64,000 bases of DNA from Glossina fuscipes (lineage: Eukaryota; Arthropoda; Insecta; Diptera; Glossinidae), in assembly GCF_014805625.2 (NCBI RefSeq), contig NW_023998455.1:7753700-7817699 (forward strand), written 5' to 3'. This document shows positions 1 through 10,790 of this stretch, in pieces. The notes under the pieces are model-generated. The model saw only the letters and a program-made list of their open reading frames with translations, was not told the origin of the DNA and searched no databases. Within the stretch, counting starts at the first letter, position 1; every line of letters begins with the position of its first letter. Both the position numbers and the translations under genes were made by a program.

Positions 1-2200
1 ATGTAACAAACATTACTATATGATTAAAACTTCTCGGTCATATTACGAATAGTTCTAACAGTAGCTTGATTATGTTGACTATAAATTTCACGTAATCCGC
101 AGAACGTTGTTTATACGGATTCATTACTTTTATAAAAAATGTTAACAATTTCTAATACAGATGTCAGTTTTTGTTGGGACCCGGGTCGTTTGTATGACGA
201 TCTCGTTTTAAAGCAAATGCTTTTCTCTCCTTATAAAGACTGAATTGGTTTTGCTGGGGAATCTTTGGGTTAGAAAGTATTAAAAAGGGATAGTTATGCA
301 AACTATTCTTTAAGGACTTGGACGTGGACGAAAGACAAGACTGCCTTGTTTATCATTTGCTTTGCAAGCTAGAAATCCTTACCACATTTTATTTTTATTT
401 TTTTTTTGATATTCTATTTTTCTTTTCTTCTCACTGCTGTCCACTGTACTTATGTTATTCATCAGCAATATAATGTTCGAGACAATTATTCATGTTTTTA
501 ACTTACCCATATGTATATCCCATATATACATGTGTGTGAATGTATGTGTGTGTATGTGTGTGTGTTGTGTGTGTGAATATGTGGAAAATTTAGAAAAATG
601 TTTAACAATTTTTAATACTAGATTGTTATAATTTTTTACATATTCTTTTCTTTTTCTTTTTCATTTACGTTTGCTTGCAATCAACTGCAGTTTATCACAG
701 TGTTTATTATAATAGCAACGAAATAACCGTAGTTTGTCTACTTGTGTCCGGTAAATCGAAAATAACAACATTTATTATGACAACAAACTGTCTGCAACAG
801 AGTATTTATTACGCGGTTGCTTGAAAGTAAACATTTTCTGTTGTTTATTTTATTGATTTGCAAAAGACTGTTGCTGGTGCCGTGCTATGGTGTACAACAT
901 CATCTAGCACCTGTTTTTCAAATAATGAAAATTGCACATATTATTATAAAGAATTATTGATGATGTTTCTTGAATTGTTTTTAATGAAATTTTCTAAAAA
1001 AAAAAAAAAAAAAAAATTTTTTTTTAAGGAATAAAGCTACTCAGCCTGACATTCATTAACTAAGTGACTGACTTTTGGAAGTTTATGGCTAGTAAAGTAC
1101 ATAATTCAAGGAAGTAGATGGGCAGGGCGAAAGAAAATTCCACATAATTTACATGTGGTCGATGAGCTTTTGCCCTAAATTCAAGCGGGGAAAAAACGCA
1201 AATAATTCTAGAAATAATTTCGAATAAATAGTAACTAAATAACTAAAGTTTAAGAAAAACATATCGTTTCCTTGGCTTAGTTTTTCATGAAGTGGCTTTT
1301 GTTTTTTCTTCTTGTTTTTTTGTAATTCTCAATGACTGTAAGTTGATCTGTCGACTTGAAAGTTTGCCAAGTTATAAAATTAACGATTCCTAAGAACGTG
1401 AAAATTTGCTTAACAATTTTACCTTCATTGCCGTTTCGGTCATTAAGTTTGAAAATTTATTTTCAAATAATTACTAAACTGGCCAATAAAATCACTTAGA
1501 AAACGGTTTCTTTTTCTTGTTTGAATTGGGAAAAGTGCGCATACATATATATATCCTATATACTATACACGATTAATATTGAAGTTGTAAATTTGCTTTA
1601 AAGTAATAATACTACCAGACAGGCGACGGCTTACATAAATTACTTGTACACTTTTAAGGCAATTAATTGATTACATTCACTTAATGGTGATTAAATTATA
1701 TGGAAAGCTAAGGTAATTAAAGAAAATACAACTTTTTTATGGAAAACGAAAAATACAATAAATAAAACAACAACAATAACAACATACGTTCCAAGTAGTT
1801 TGGCTAGCTAGCAAAAGGCCACAACGCGAAGATGAGAAACTAAATATAAAATATCAAGTATATTTGTTTATATTCACACACTTGCTACATATAATGCTTG
1901 CTTGCAAGTTAAATATAATCTTCACGTTAATCTCTTTAGCTATTCTTCAGGCTCCAGTGCAATAATCCTTTACACCTATGGTATACTAGTTTGACTATTT
2001 CCTTTTGCTCAATGCCTTCTCGGAGTTTGAGAAAAACATAAATGCAAATTTAAATGCCTTCGTAAAGACATTTTCGAATTGTTATGTAACCTCTTCGCTA
2101 TTACGAGCGTGTGTGGAAAGTGTCCATCAATTGTCAAGAATTTCATCCTAGTTATATGACGACTAATGTGTCTATGTTCTAATGTCTGCACCCGGATTGA
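1..2200. other. AT-rich DNA without recognised gene
   Basis: Contains an imperfect (GT)n tract at about 528-583 and a 21-A run followed by 9 T (996-1025). The only notable frame, 2009-2191 minus (60 codons), shows no recognisable features. Confidence 0.6.
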
Positions 2201-3160
2201 TTGTCTAATCAGATGAAATACGCGGGCTTATCGGGTAATTTGCGGCTTCCGACCGCCGACACCCCACAGCTTACAGACAAAGGCCTATTCCAAGACTGAA
2301 GTGTGTATGAAAGTTTGGGTACGAGCAAGGCGAAGCCACCACAGCATCTTTAACTATTTAATGTCTCCGTTATCGAAGACAACCGTAACCGTCGTAAGTA
2401 CTCTCGGATGGAACGCACCCAACAGTCAGGCCTTACACGCTTTTCCGTCGAAGTTTCGCACCGAAGCATTCCTACAGAACATGCGTGATTTATATAATTT
2501 ATATATGCCCTTGGCACCGGAGTTTCATAAACTTTAATCATGTCTTTCTAGGTTCAGTCAGAATGTATTCATAAAGTTATGTATATTAACGGCTTCCATC
2601 GACGTATAACTCAGAACGATGACGCAAAGGTATGAGGCAAACGTACAACTTAAGCCCATGTGATTTATGTGTAAGTTGCTGTTTCTACTGACGTATCGTC
2701 ATGCATAGATTCCCCCATAGTTCTTCATGAGCACATGTGGCATTGATCGGGTGGGAAACCTGGCCCGTGGAGATCCAATAGTTTTAGTCTGTAACGTCCT
2801 TTACGCGGGTCGTAGTTACGCAAATACTTTCTGGACGGTGTCCATCCAATACCCTCTTGGATTTGAATGTACAAGGAGTAGATATCAATTTACCACGCAC
2901 CAGACATCAATCCGCGCTACTACTTTTCCGATCTCCTCAATTATTCGCAGATATGTTTTTCAAGTTTTGCGCCTCCATTATAACTAAATTTTTAGTGGAG
3001 CAATCTGCAAGCAGACGCCTCTTAACACTCTCAGTGACTTTTCCAAAGTGGAATTTCCGTCGCCGTTATGCCTATGTGTTTAGAGCATTCTAAGAGAGTA
3101 AAAAAACGGTCTTCTAAACTGACACAAATACCTGACGCAGGGCTATAGATAAAAACTAAA
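2201..3160. other. GC-elevated unclassified block
   Basis: Visibly richer in G+C and CpG than its surroundings, with few homopolymers. The frames that stay open are short and overlapping (2301-2537 and 2857-3093 plus; 2350-2541 minus), and none resembles a family I know. It may be a decayed transposon, a decayed gene or another foreign segment. Confidence 0.35.
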
Positions 3161-3520
3161 CATTGTAGTTCATGTGTCACATAAATGCGATTATGGGAGA
3201 AAAAAGTTCAAGTTTTCAATATGAAATTCGTTTTATTTTGTATGATAAATCTTAAAACAAGTTTCAATACACTGTTCAATCGATTGTTCATTGTTGGTTT
3301 TGTAGAACTTGCGGGCGTTTCTCATTCGATACTAAGAATCTTGTACACATCATCGACGACTGTAAGCCAACCTCAGTCTTCATACATTGCACCGTTTCAG
3401 AACTTAAACAACGTTGTTCAACATACAATAAGTGTAAACGTCAACACACCACACAGCAGACCTTAGTTGCTCAAGAACTTATGTCACTTACCTGTGACGT
3501 CGGGATGTGGTGCGAAACAC

Positions 3521-3658
3521 CCGGGAAAGGGTTAATTTTCATTTATTGTCAAATTAACAATAATGATGCGGCTTATGTTATGCGATTTGCCGGGAAAGGG
3601 TTAATTTTCATTTATCGTCAAATTAATAATAATGATGTTGCTTACGTTATGCGGTTTT
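3521..3658 (+). repeat. 69-bp direct tandem duplication
   Basis: Two adjacent 69-base units (3521-3589 and 3590-3658), each starting CCGGGAAAGGGTTAATTTTC, with 7 mismatches (about 90% identity). The unit length is a multiple of three and an 84-codon open frame (3481-3735) runs through both, repeating a 23-residue segment that starts GKGLIFIY. Three of the codon changes between units are synonymous. Coding status is unproven, and nothing upstream looks like the rest of a gene. Confidence 0.8.
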
Positions 3659-3740
3659 TAGATTTTGGGGATCATAGGAAAAGGGTATCTAAAATACTTG
3701 GTGAAGTGAGAAAACAATTTGTGATTTATTCTTAACTTGC

Positions 3741-4310
3741 TCTATTCGATAATATAGAAATGTGTGATGCATTCGTCAGCTTTACTAACTCGCTTCATAA
3801 ATATGATTTCATAATTAGCGCGTTTGATGTTAAATAAATCAAAAAGTTTTAATGCCATGGCATTGCCGGCTTTAGCAGCAGGTGACTAATCAAATGGCGA
3901 GCATAATAAATTATATTTAGCCTTTTTTTTTTTTTTTTTTTTTTATCAAGCAAATACTTTTTTTATATTTTCAACATATAGTTTATATTTTTCGTAATTA
4001 GCGCTCAGCTCGAGCTCCACTTAATATGTTAAAAAAAGATATTTATATATATAAATGTGCATAAAATAAAATAAATAATCGCCAGCTAAACGTTAACCGA
4101 ATGATGTCGAAACAACTGGGTGCTGGGTGAGCTTGATTGAAATCATTCGAAGCCATTCTCTTTGCCTCTTTCCCTCTCTCTCAAATGTAAAAGATAGCCT
4201 GGCGAGTGGCCACTTGCGACGATCAATGTGATTAGATTTAATGATTTTGTTGAATTAAGTCGGCATTCATCAAAAAAAATTATTGTTTTTTTAATTTATA
4301 TAAAAATATT
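3741..4310. other. AT-rich DNA, no gene seen
   Basis: Holds a 22-T run (3923-3944) and a short CT-rich stretch near 4160. Nothing coding is recognised. Confidence 0.6.
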
Positions 4311-4363
4311 ATCAAATAAACAAATAAATAAAAATTTATTTAATTACTATTTGTTTATTTGAT
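4311..4363. repeat. 16-bp perfect inverted repeat (hairpin)
   Basis: ATCAAATAAACAAATA at 4311-4326 is the exact reverse complement of 4348-4363, separated by 21 AT-rich bases that contain a further AAATTT-type palindrome. It could form a cruciform or an RNA hairpin. No gene is adjacent on either side. Confidence 0.85.
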
Positions 4364-4534
4364 GAGGTGTCGCCTGCTTTATGGTGTAATGGCTAAGAAC
4401 ATTTGTTTAATTTTTTTTAAGCAAAAAACCCGAACAACTCTTGTAATTATAATAAGATAAGCAGGCAAGGGAAAAGGAAAAAGGAAATTGATGAAGGCGG
4501 GCCATTATCAGCTACTTATTCGTGCATCGGTGTG

Positions 4535-4759
4535 TTACTTTGAATAAAGAAACAATGCATTAAAAGTATTTATTATTACAAAAAACCATAAAAATATCCA
4601 GGCAAGCTTGTTTAGATTCGTTTTCTGCCCTTCAGAGGCCTCAAAGGGTAACGCCGCTATTACAGTTAAAAGAAAGAGAATTATGACCATTTTTTTTTTG
4701 CGATAAAAGCAAAGCATAATATCTGCGAAGGTTATTAAGCGTATATTAGTAGGATGCAA
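4535..4759 (-). CDS. possible small ORF, secreted/membrane-like (doubtful)
   Basis: A 74-codon open frame. From its internal Met24 it reads as a short hydrophobic stretch (VIILFLLTVIAALPFEASEG) followed by a polar spacer and a second hydrophobic segment, like a signal peptide plus membrane helix. The Met24 ATG follows an A-run, a favourable context in flies. However, T-rich strands often yield such hydrophobic frames by chance. No homology was recognised. Confidence 0.12.
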   Translation of the reverse strand: MHPTNIRLITFADIMLCFYRKKKMVIILFLLTVIAALPFEASEGQKTNLNKLAWIFLWFFVIINTFNALFLYSK

Positions 4760-4799
4760 AACAAAAAATTACCACTCTATAACTATAAATTCTATGATA

Positions 4800-5110
4800 T
4801 TGGGTGGGCGTGGCAGCTATGATATTTTTATAGAATATAAATGAAAGTTTGCATGCTGCGGGTTGCGTAGCGTATGAGCAACAAGCAAAAAAAACACGGA
4901 AAACAAAAGTGTTGTCAGTTTTTGTGGCATTGTGGGCGTGTCCTTCGATTGGTTTGGATTATTTAGAAATTCTTTTTGTTTATCCCAGATACGACATAAA
5001 TGGGCAGGCGGACAGATGGACGGACGGAAATGCTTGAATCGATTCAAATTCCGATGCTTCTCCTGCCTCGGTTTTGAGTATGAAAGCCTTATAAAAGTGT
5101 ACATTTAGCA
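4800..5110 (-). mobile_element. possible remnant of a fly dispersed repeat
   Basis: Contains TGGGTGGGCGTGGCAG near 4801, a second GTGGGCGTG near 4932, and GGCGGACAGATGGACGGACGG near 5008. Phrases of this kind (GTGGGCGTGG, GACAGACGGAC) are frequent in fly DINE/Penelope-type interspersed sequences read in reverse. No second copy is evident in the window, so this rests on resemblance alone. Confidence 0.25.
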
Positions 5111-5126
5111 ATTTATTATTTAACAA

Positions 5127-5417
5127 GTTGACTACCACGCGAGTTTTCAAGAAAATCTCCGTCAAGCCACACGTGCTACTATAGTGCGCTACACCATAAT
5201 GCCGTTGCATAAAGGTACTTACTTATCATAGTAAAAGCTTATTACATATGGAAAGGAATGTCTAAATATAACCACAGATTATCTCTACTTGGAAGAATTA
5301 TAACGTTTTCTTGAGACTTATCATAGCAAAATTTACAACAAACAGATATGCTGAACAAGAATTAAATATGCCGGTTGAGTGCCATGCGAATTCTGAAGGA
5401 AATCTCCGTCAGGCCAC
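5127..5417 (+). repeat. diverged 44-bp direct repeats, 247 bp apart
   Basis: 5127-5170 and 5374-5417 align without gaps at 36 of 44 positions and share AAATCTCCGTCA and GCCAC. Weaker similarity continues to the right. This could be the remains of a tandem array with about 247-base period, or two fragments of one dispersed element. Confidence 0.5.
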
Positions 5418-6060
5418 GCTCGTTGCGTAGTAAAGCTGGTATTGCGTTATAGCAGTGCGAAGCCCCCTACGCAATACGACACCATGCGGTAGAGCAATGG
5501 CCAGAAAGATGACTAAACAAGTTGTCGCGTATTGTGATGTTTGCGAAGGACAACCGTTGCTATGTTTAACTTGTTCCAATAAAATTCATTAAAATGCACT
5601 AATGATCTAATCCTGCAATAAATAAAAATTAAATAAATTTTAAATAAAATTTGCACTTAAATTAGTATAATATTTTTTAACTTTATATCATATTTCACAT
5701 TGTCAGTGGCCGGTGACTGACACTGAACTTTCCATTTAGGCCGCGCGACATTCAATGTGTTAAATTGCAATTTTGAAAATTCCAGTTATAACGGCTTCGA
5801 CGACAAAAAACAAAATATTTATGTTAATTAAAATATTTACATAGATTTTATTAAAGTTGCGTTGAAAAATATTAATAGAGGAGATCGCATCCATATACTA
5901 ATTACATCCATACCATTTATATTTACACATTTCAAATTAACTTAGGCTGGTTCTCTAAATAAGCTCGATAGTTTTTAGACCATGTGGCATATATTGTATT
6001 GTATTTTTATAGCTACAAACTAGTTAAAAATTAATGCTTTATTAAATAATAACCACATCG
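5418..6060. other. AT-rich DNA, no gene seen
   Basis: Includes an inverted pair TTGCGTAG / CTACGCAA around 5424-5480 next to the 44-bp direct repeat. The rest is AT-rich sequence without open frames or known motifs. Confidence 0.5.
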
Positions 6061-6347
6061 TACACCACTTGCGGTGTATGGTTTGTGCGATGTACTCACG
6101 GTGTAATAGTGCACTGTCCGTCTGTCCGTCTTGCTTTCTTGTGTTCAACCTGCAGGTGGTCATTTCGGAGATACTTTGATGAAATTCGATACACCGGCTT
6201 GCCTTGGCTATTGAAAACGGTTCGGATCGGACCGCTTCTACGACCTCTTTCCATATAACTCCTGAGGTTCAAAAGTCGCTACATGACTAACTCTGTTGTG
6301 ACGCGGGGTACTTAATGGCGGGCCGTGACCCACTATAGTGTTTTTAC
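6061..6347 (+). mobile_element. mini-me-like dispersed element, copy 1
   Basis: It starts with the near-palindromic head TACACCACTTGCGGTGTA and carries the (GTCY)n tract GTCCGTCTGTCCGTC. The body motifs TTGTGTTCAACCTGCAGG and GATGAAATTCGATACACCGG follow, and it ends with CACTATAGTG at 6331-6340. The head, GTCY tract, body and tail recur at six other loci in the window. Compared with the 25.26 kb copy, the stretch between the head and the GTCY tract is mostly deleted. A conserved core with proto-microsatellite (GTCY)n tracts is the published hallmark of dipteran mini-me elements; the family assignment is by resemblance. Confidence 0.65.
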
Positions 6348-6632
6348 ATAAAAAAAATGCTTGAAAACGTATAAAGTCTTAAGCTAAATAAATATTTGAT
6401 ATGTTTGTTATTCAAGGTATCTTTGCATATATAAAATTTCAAAAATAAAAAAAGAATAATCTCAATAAACACCGTACTTAAGAACGACTAAATAAATGCT
6501 TACAAAATAAATAAATATTTTCAAAAGTTAAATATTTAGTTTTAACTGAAACTTAACACTACAAAAATACTTAAATTCACTTACATAACTTCGGTATTTC
6601 TTCTAAGAAAGCCTTTGGTGGCTTTGAGACAT
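6348..6632. other. AT-rich spacer downstream of htl
   Basis: Plain AT-rich sequence between the last candidate htl poly(A) signal and a dispersed-element copy. No open frame, RNA gene or repeat was recognised. Confidence 0.5.
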
Positions 6633-6943
6633 TTTATTGAACAGGTTTGGAGAAGGAGGGGGGGGGAGTTGTCGTTTTTATTTATCATAAGCTAAGAATA
6701 GTCTTTGGATATTTAGCTGACTTTTCTATAATGTATTTTAGATCTTTTTTTTTTTTTTCGTTATTATTTACACTAAGATCCGAGCAAAACCTCTACAGCT
6801 AAAGTGTTTGCGCTTAAGCGGAATCTCGATTTCTTACAGATAGCACAAATTTATATCTTAAGCTTAAACTTTAATTATTTACATTAGAATGCAACAATCG
6901 TATAACAAGTTTCTTGAGATGTAGTCCTTCATCTCGCCGCCTA
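6633..6943 (-). terminator. htl 3' UTR with candidate poly(A) signals
   Basis: Downstream of the TGA stop, AATAAA occurs on the minus strand at 6677-6682 and 6633-6638, about 265 and 310 bases past the stop. Nine consecutive C residues (minus strand, 6658-6666) lie between them. Transcript ends cannot be determined from sequence, and more distal signals are possible. Confidence 0.4.
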
Positions 6944-9088
6944 TCACTTGTAATGATGGAAACGTAAAGAATCTGCTTCCGATTCTTCGTCGTCGCTTGA
7001 GGAAGGAGGTGTCTCTAGATTAGCTACTGCTACATCTAAATAGTCTTCATTAGCCAAGAGAAGTTTGTCCAGATTTTCTACAATTTCCGCAAATGTAGGA
7101 CGCGCCGTTGCATCAAAATGCCAACACTGACGCATTAGCATATAAATATTCAATGAGCATTTTGCTGGCTTGTCCATTCTGTGACCGGACATTAGATAGG
7201 TGTACAGTTCTTCAGCTGACATTATGGTGGGGTACGGTTGGGCACCAAAGGTCATAATTTCCCATAACAATATACCATATGACCAGACGTCGCTTTGCGA
7301 ATCATAGAATTTCTCTTGCAGCGATTCTGGTGCCATCCATTTGATGGGCAAACGACCGTTAGTATTCTTGCGGTAATAATCGGTATCTTGAATGTCGCGA
7401 GCCAAGCCGAAGTCGGCTATTTTCATGATGTAATCATCGCTGACCAAGACATTGCGAGCCGCCAAATCGCGATGAATGCATCGTCGTGAAGCCAAATATT
7501 CCATGCCTCGTGCTATTTGAAAGGCAAATGAAATCAAATGCTTTTCGGTCAGATGATGCGGCGGCAAAGGATTATTGGCGCTATCCTTATCGTATTCTTT
7601 ACCCATTGGTCGATTCTTGTTGAGAAAGTCCTTAAGGTTGCCGTGCGGAGCAAACTCAACTATTACATACAAAGGACCGTTTTGAGAGCAGCAACCTAAT
7701 AAATTGATAATATTGATGTGCTTCCCGATGATTTTCATTACTTCCATTTCGCGTACCAAGCTGGCTATATCATCGTCGGTATGGCCTTCTTTAACCATTT
7801 TCACTGCGACTATAGTGTTATTCACTTCGGCCATAACAACACGACCAAAAGCTCCCTCACCCAACGTAGCTCCCAATATTAGTTGATTGCGCGGTATTTC
7901 CCAATTCGAATCCAATGGGAATTCGTATTCATTGAAAGGAGCCGGTTCCGAGTTAGAACTCTGTAGTACCGTGGTACGTTGTTTCTCAATTTTTACTACT
8001 GGCATAATCATACCATCCATAGATCCACTTGAATCGCCACTGGCTGGCTTATAAACTATCACTTTCTTCGTCCACTGATGCACGGTCTCAATGCGTTGCT
8101 TCAGAAGCTTTTCATGCTTCATTTTACGCCACACATAAACTATAAAAATTGTCAGGAGCAGTAACATGAGTACAATTACAGTAGCCACCACCACCTCCCA
8201 CAATGTTTGACCTCGTATTACTTTAGTGACTTTGGTCTCACTGGGGTCCTTGACTCGCAGGTAAGCACTTGTCGAAGAAGAGCCTAAACTATTAATTTCC
8301 ATGCATGTGTACCAGCCCTCCTGCTCTTTTGTAACGTTTACAAATTTTAAAAAATCTTCTCCTTGCTGGATAATAGTTCGGTTACCCGAACAATTGTGAG
8401 TATTATTGCAAGGACTAAACGCCCAACTTTTACTGCTATGTAAATCCGAAAGATACTTGCACTCCATTTGTCCGCTTTCGTTAACGAATAAAGTGAGATT
8501 TGAAGGAGACACGAGTATAATGGGCTTATGATTTACGCGATCATTAATGTACAGAACGGTGGTGTGAACAATGCATCCTAACCGATTGCACACCTTGCAA
8601 GTGTATAGGCCGGAATCACTAGGCACTAGCTCTTCCATAAAAATGGAAAATTTTGATTTCTTTACGCGGCCAATACTGCGAGTAAATTTAGTGCCATTTA
8701 ACAGCCAGGTAACCTGCGGTTCTGGTTTACCTACGGCCGGACATGAAAGTTGTAAATAACTTCCCGAAGGCTTAGCTGTAATATTGCTAAGATTTTGCTC
8801 ATTTTTAAAACGGGGCATAAAGTCCTTCTGCTCTCCTGCACTATTGGAAGTGGCTCCTCCTCCCCCTTCGTCAGCTTCGAGATCTTGACTGTGATCCATC
8901 ATGGACGCTGCTTGAACAGCCTGCGAATCACTGCGTTTACGTATTTCAAGGCCATCAACAAAATCGTAATCCGTCAATTCGTGGGAGATGGGACGTGACC
9001 CGACAGCAGAGCTGCAGTTGATACAGTTTACTAGTATCACAGTTAACAAGAATAAATATTTTCCGGTAAATGAATTTTTCAAGTCCAT
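6944..9088 (-). CDS. htl: FGF receptor tyrosine kinase, Heartless-type
   Basis: Single-pass receptor tyrosine kinase of 714 residues; Drosophila Heartless is about 729. Seen in order: hydrophobic signal peptide (about 1-29); acidic/Gly-rich linker (about 65-77); Ig domain 1 with C116/C164; Ig domain 2 with C210/C262; about nine N-glycosylation sequons between N99 and N251; transmembrane helix about 296-320 followed by basic residues; kinase about 401-676. Kinase landmarks: Gly loop 410-GEGAFG-415, K430 (VAVK), alpha-C E447, gatekeeper V477, HRDLAARN 539-546 with catalytic D541, DFG 559-561, activation-loop Y571-Y572, APE 586-588. Y683 in EDYLDV lies where FGFR1 has its PLC-gamma docking tyrosine. 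Two Ig domains favour Heartless; Breathless has more. In Drosophila, Heartless directs mesoderm migration and cardiac/muscle specification and signals through the adaptor Stumps/Dof. The start is the first Met, directly before the signal peptide, in a good context (TTACCATGG). No intron interrupts the frame. Any 5' UTR exons would lie above 9.1 kb. Confidence 0.97.
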   Translation of the reverse strand: MDLKNSFTGKYLFLLTVILVNCINCSSAVGSRPISHELTDYDFVDGLEIRKRSDSQAVQAASMMDHSQDLEADEGGGGATSNSAGEQKDFMPRFKNEQNLSNITAKPSGSYLQLSCPAVGKPEPQVTWLLNGTKFTRSIGRVKKSKFSIFMEELVPSDSGLYTCKVCNRLGCIVHTTVLYINDRVNHKPIILVSPSNLTLFVNESGQMECKYLSDLHSSKSWAFSPCNNTHNCSGNRTIIQQGEDFLKFVNVTKEQEGWYTCMEINSLGSSSTSAYLRVKDPSETKVTKVIRGQTLWEVVVATVIVLMLLLLTIFIVYVWRKMKHEKLLKQRIETVHQWTKKVIVYKPASGDSSGSMDGMIMPVVKIEKQRTTVLQSSNSEPAPFNEYEFPLDSNWEIPRNQLILGATLGEGAFGRVVMAEVNNTIVAVKMVKEGHTDDDIASLVREMEVMKIIGKHINIINLLGCCSQNGPLYVIVEFAPHGNLKDFLNKNRPMGKEYDKDSANNPLPPHHLTEKHLISFAFQIARGMEYLASRRCIHRDLAARNVLVSDDYIMKIADFGLARDIQDTDYYRKNTNGRLPIKWMAPESLQEKFYDSQSDVWSYGILLWEIMTFGAQPYPTIMSAEELYTYLMSGHRMDKPAKCSLNIYMLMRQCWHFDATARPTFAEIVENLDKLLLANEDYLDVAVANLETPPSSSDDEESEADSLRFHHYK

Positions 9089-9125
9089 GGTAAAAAATTA
9101 CTACTTTATAGTTGTTCAACAAATG
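9089..9125 (-). promoter_or_regulatory. 5' UTR segment with candidate splice acceptor
   Basis: On the minus strand TTTATGTCCTCAG ends at 9126, 38 bases before the htl start codon. This is a usable 3' splice site, with a modest pyrimidine tract. If used, the coding exon begins at 9125 and joins an upstream non-coding exon that I cannot place. It competes with the local TATA model at 9172-9179. This is inference only. Confidence 0.25.
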
Positions 9126-9171
9126 CTGAGGACATAAATTTTATATGCATTTAGAAATTTAAATCTCTTTG

Positions 9172-9179
9172 CTTTTATA
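9172..9179 (-). promoter_or_regulatory. candidate TATA box upstream of htl
   Basis: The minus strand reads CTATAAAAGC here, a consensus TATA box. A start about 30 bases downstream would give a 5' leader of roughly 55-60 bases before the ATG at 9088. I see no convincing initiator, and TATA-like strings are frequent in this AT-rich DNA, so this is only a candidate. Confidence 0.25.
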
Positions 9180-9225
9180 GACCTTAAGACACTTCAATAT
9201 TTCTGTTATTCTTTCCTATGGTGCG

Positions 9226-9598
9226 CATGTGAGTGATGCTTGAGCACTTTATGGTAAAGAAAAAAGGGAGAAGACAAGGAAGAGAGCAACTGCTGTTTAA
9301 TTACCCGCGACAACGATCTTGTGACAATATTTGATTGAACATATGCTGCTTGCGTATCGTATACGCTGTAAGGCGTTGTTCTTGTTGTTGCTATTATTGT
9401 TGATTTATGAGTTCAGATGCTGCAATGCACCGGAAATCCACTTTAGTTATTTTGAAGATACTTTAACATCCTCTGCTGCATTTCTACTTATAAACTATGC
9501 AGATACTCTTTTTTTTTCCTCCTGCAAGCAATAAATGCTCTACATGTTGTTGTTATTTTCGTTGCCTGTTGATTGCAAGCAACATGTGTTTGCTTGCG
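9226..9598. promoter_or_regulatory. cluster of CAYRTG E-boxes upstream of htl
   Basis: CATGTG at 9226-9231, CATATG at 9340-9345 and CATGTG at 9593-9598 lie within about 510 bases of the start codon. A CACGTG follows at 10056-10061. CAYRTG is the core bound by Twist-class bHLH factors, and Drosophila htl is a known mesodermal Twist target. A rough hand estimate gives fewer than one such site expected in 510 bases of this composition. Function is inferred. Confidence 0.3.
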
Positions 9599-10428
9599 AG
9601 GCACTCACTCCCAACGCTATGTTTAAATTTTTGTTGGTAATCGTTTGATGTTCAAATCATTAAAATATTTTTGTCTCATTTAATCGTTGCATTAGTACAT
9701 CTTTTCCAGTTAATCCACTTTCATGGCAGCACTTTCTGAAGTAGTAATAGTATGCCGTTAATCTCTGTGCAAGTAATAAAATGTTTACAAAAAATTATAT
9801 TCTAACGCGAATGGAGATCATGTAGCAGTTACTTTACAAAGAGGCTGCTTTAGTTTTATAGATGTCGATGGGATGTGCGACCACTGGCGCATGTAAATAT
9901 CATTTAATGATGCTTTCAGACCTTTAAAAATAGAGAGAGAAAATAATGACATAAGCATTAGTTTAAACGAAGAGGCAATGCTTATATTCCAAAAGGCCTT
10001 CCAAAAATAGATTAAATTCCTTATAGACACTTGGTTACTCTGTGTGAAATGCTTGCACGTGTTTCTCTTTTTTCAAGGGCACTCACTCCCTCACCCATTC
10101 TTCGTAACGAAATAGTTCTCAAAGATAAAATTAAAAATCATTCTATTATGAAGTTCGCGAAAATTAACTAAAATGTGTGCACAACACGCACACGCTATTC
10201 GCAAACAATATATGAACAGGCAGCAGTCGCTGATTTCACTGTTAAAGACACACTGCTTCAACGATTTTGTTTTAAAAAACATTACTACTGCTTAACACAA
10301 TCGCAACAGGAGTTGTGCAATTTATTTCCGGTAAAATATGAAGCATTTCACACATAAGCTACGCACACGGTATATTTCACGTATTAATTTTCTTATATAA
10401 AATTTTCCTATGCTAAACAAATAAGAAT
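9599..10428. other. htl upstream flank, no gene seen
   Basis: AT-rich DNA between the htl-proximal E-box cluster and mini-me-like copy 2. A CACGTG sits at 10056-10061. No open frame exceeds chance length. It is a plausible location for htl enhancers or 5' exons, but nothing more specific is visible. Confidence 0.5.
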
Positions 10429-10790
10429 ACTATAGTGGGATACCGCCTACTACTGACTACCCTGTTGAACTTTGCTTAATATAATAATGTTGTTCACATA
10501 GCGACTTCCGAAAGGAGTCATAGTGAAAGTGATCATAAAAGAGGTCCGATCGAAACTATTTTCAGCACGGTTCGTCCTTGCGTCAAAACAAGTCGGTGTA
10601 CGGAATTTCATCAGAATATCTCAAAAGTGACGACCTGTAGGTTGAACACTAGAAAACAAACGAAAGACAAACGGACATACAAGCTTGTATCGATTCGGAA
10701 AACGATATTGACTGAAGATCTCAGGTCCCATTTGAGTGTTGCGCTAACTTAATATGATTCTTTGCCGCAAGTTGTGTAGGGTATAAAAAT
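10429..10790 (-). mobile_element. mini-me-like dispersed element, copy 2 (near full length)
   Basis: Read on the minus strand it begins TATACCCTACACAACTTG, continues through TGTTCAACCTACAGG and GATGAAATTCCGTACACCG, and ends CCCACTATAGT at 10429. At about 360 bases it is among the most complete copies here. There is no open reading frame, so it is non-autonomous. A short partial duplication (TAGGGTAT twice, 10778-10805) sits at its head end. Confidence 0.65.

Noticed and set aside
2350..2541. Minus-strand 63-codon frame considered as a Harbinger-type transposase start
   Set aside because: Only a loose WVRSI-like string; no further domain and no inverted ends.
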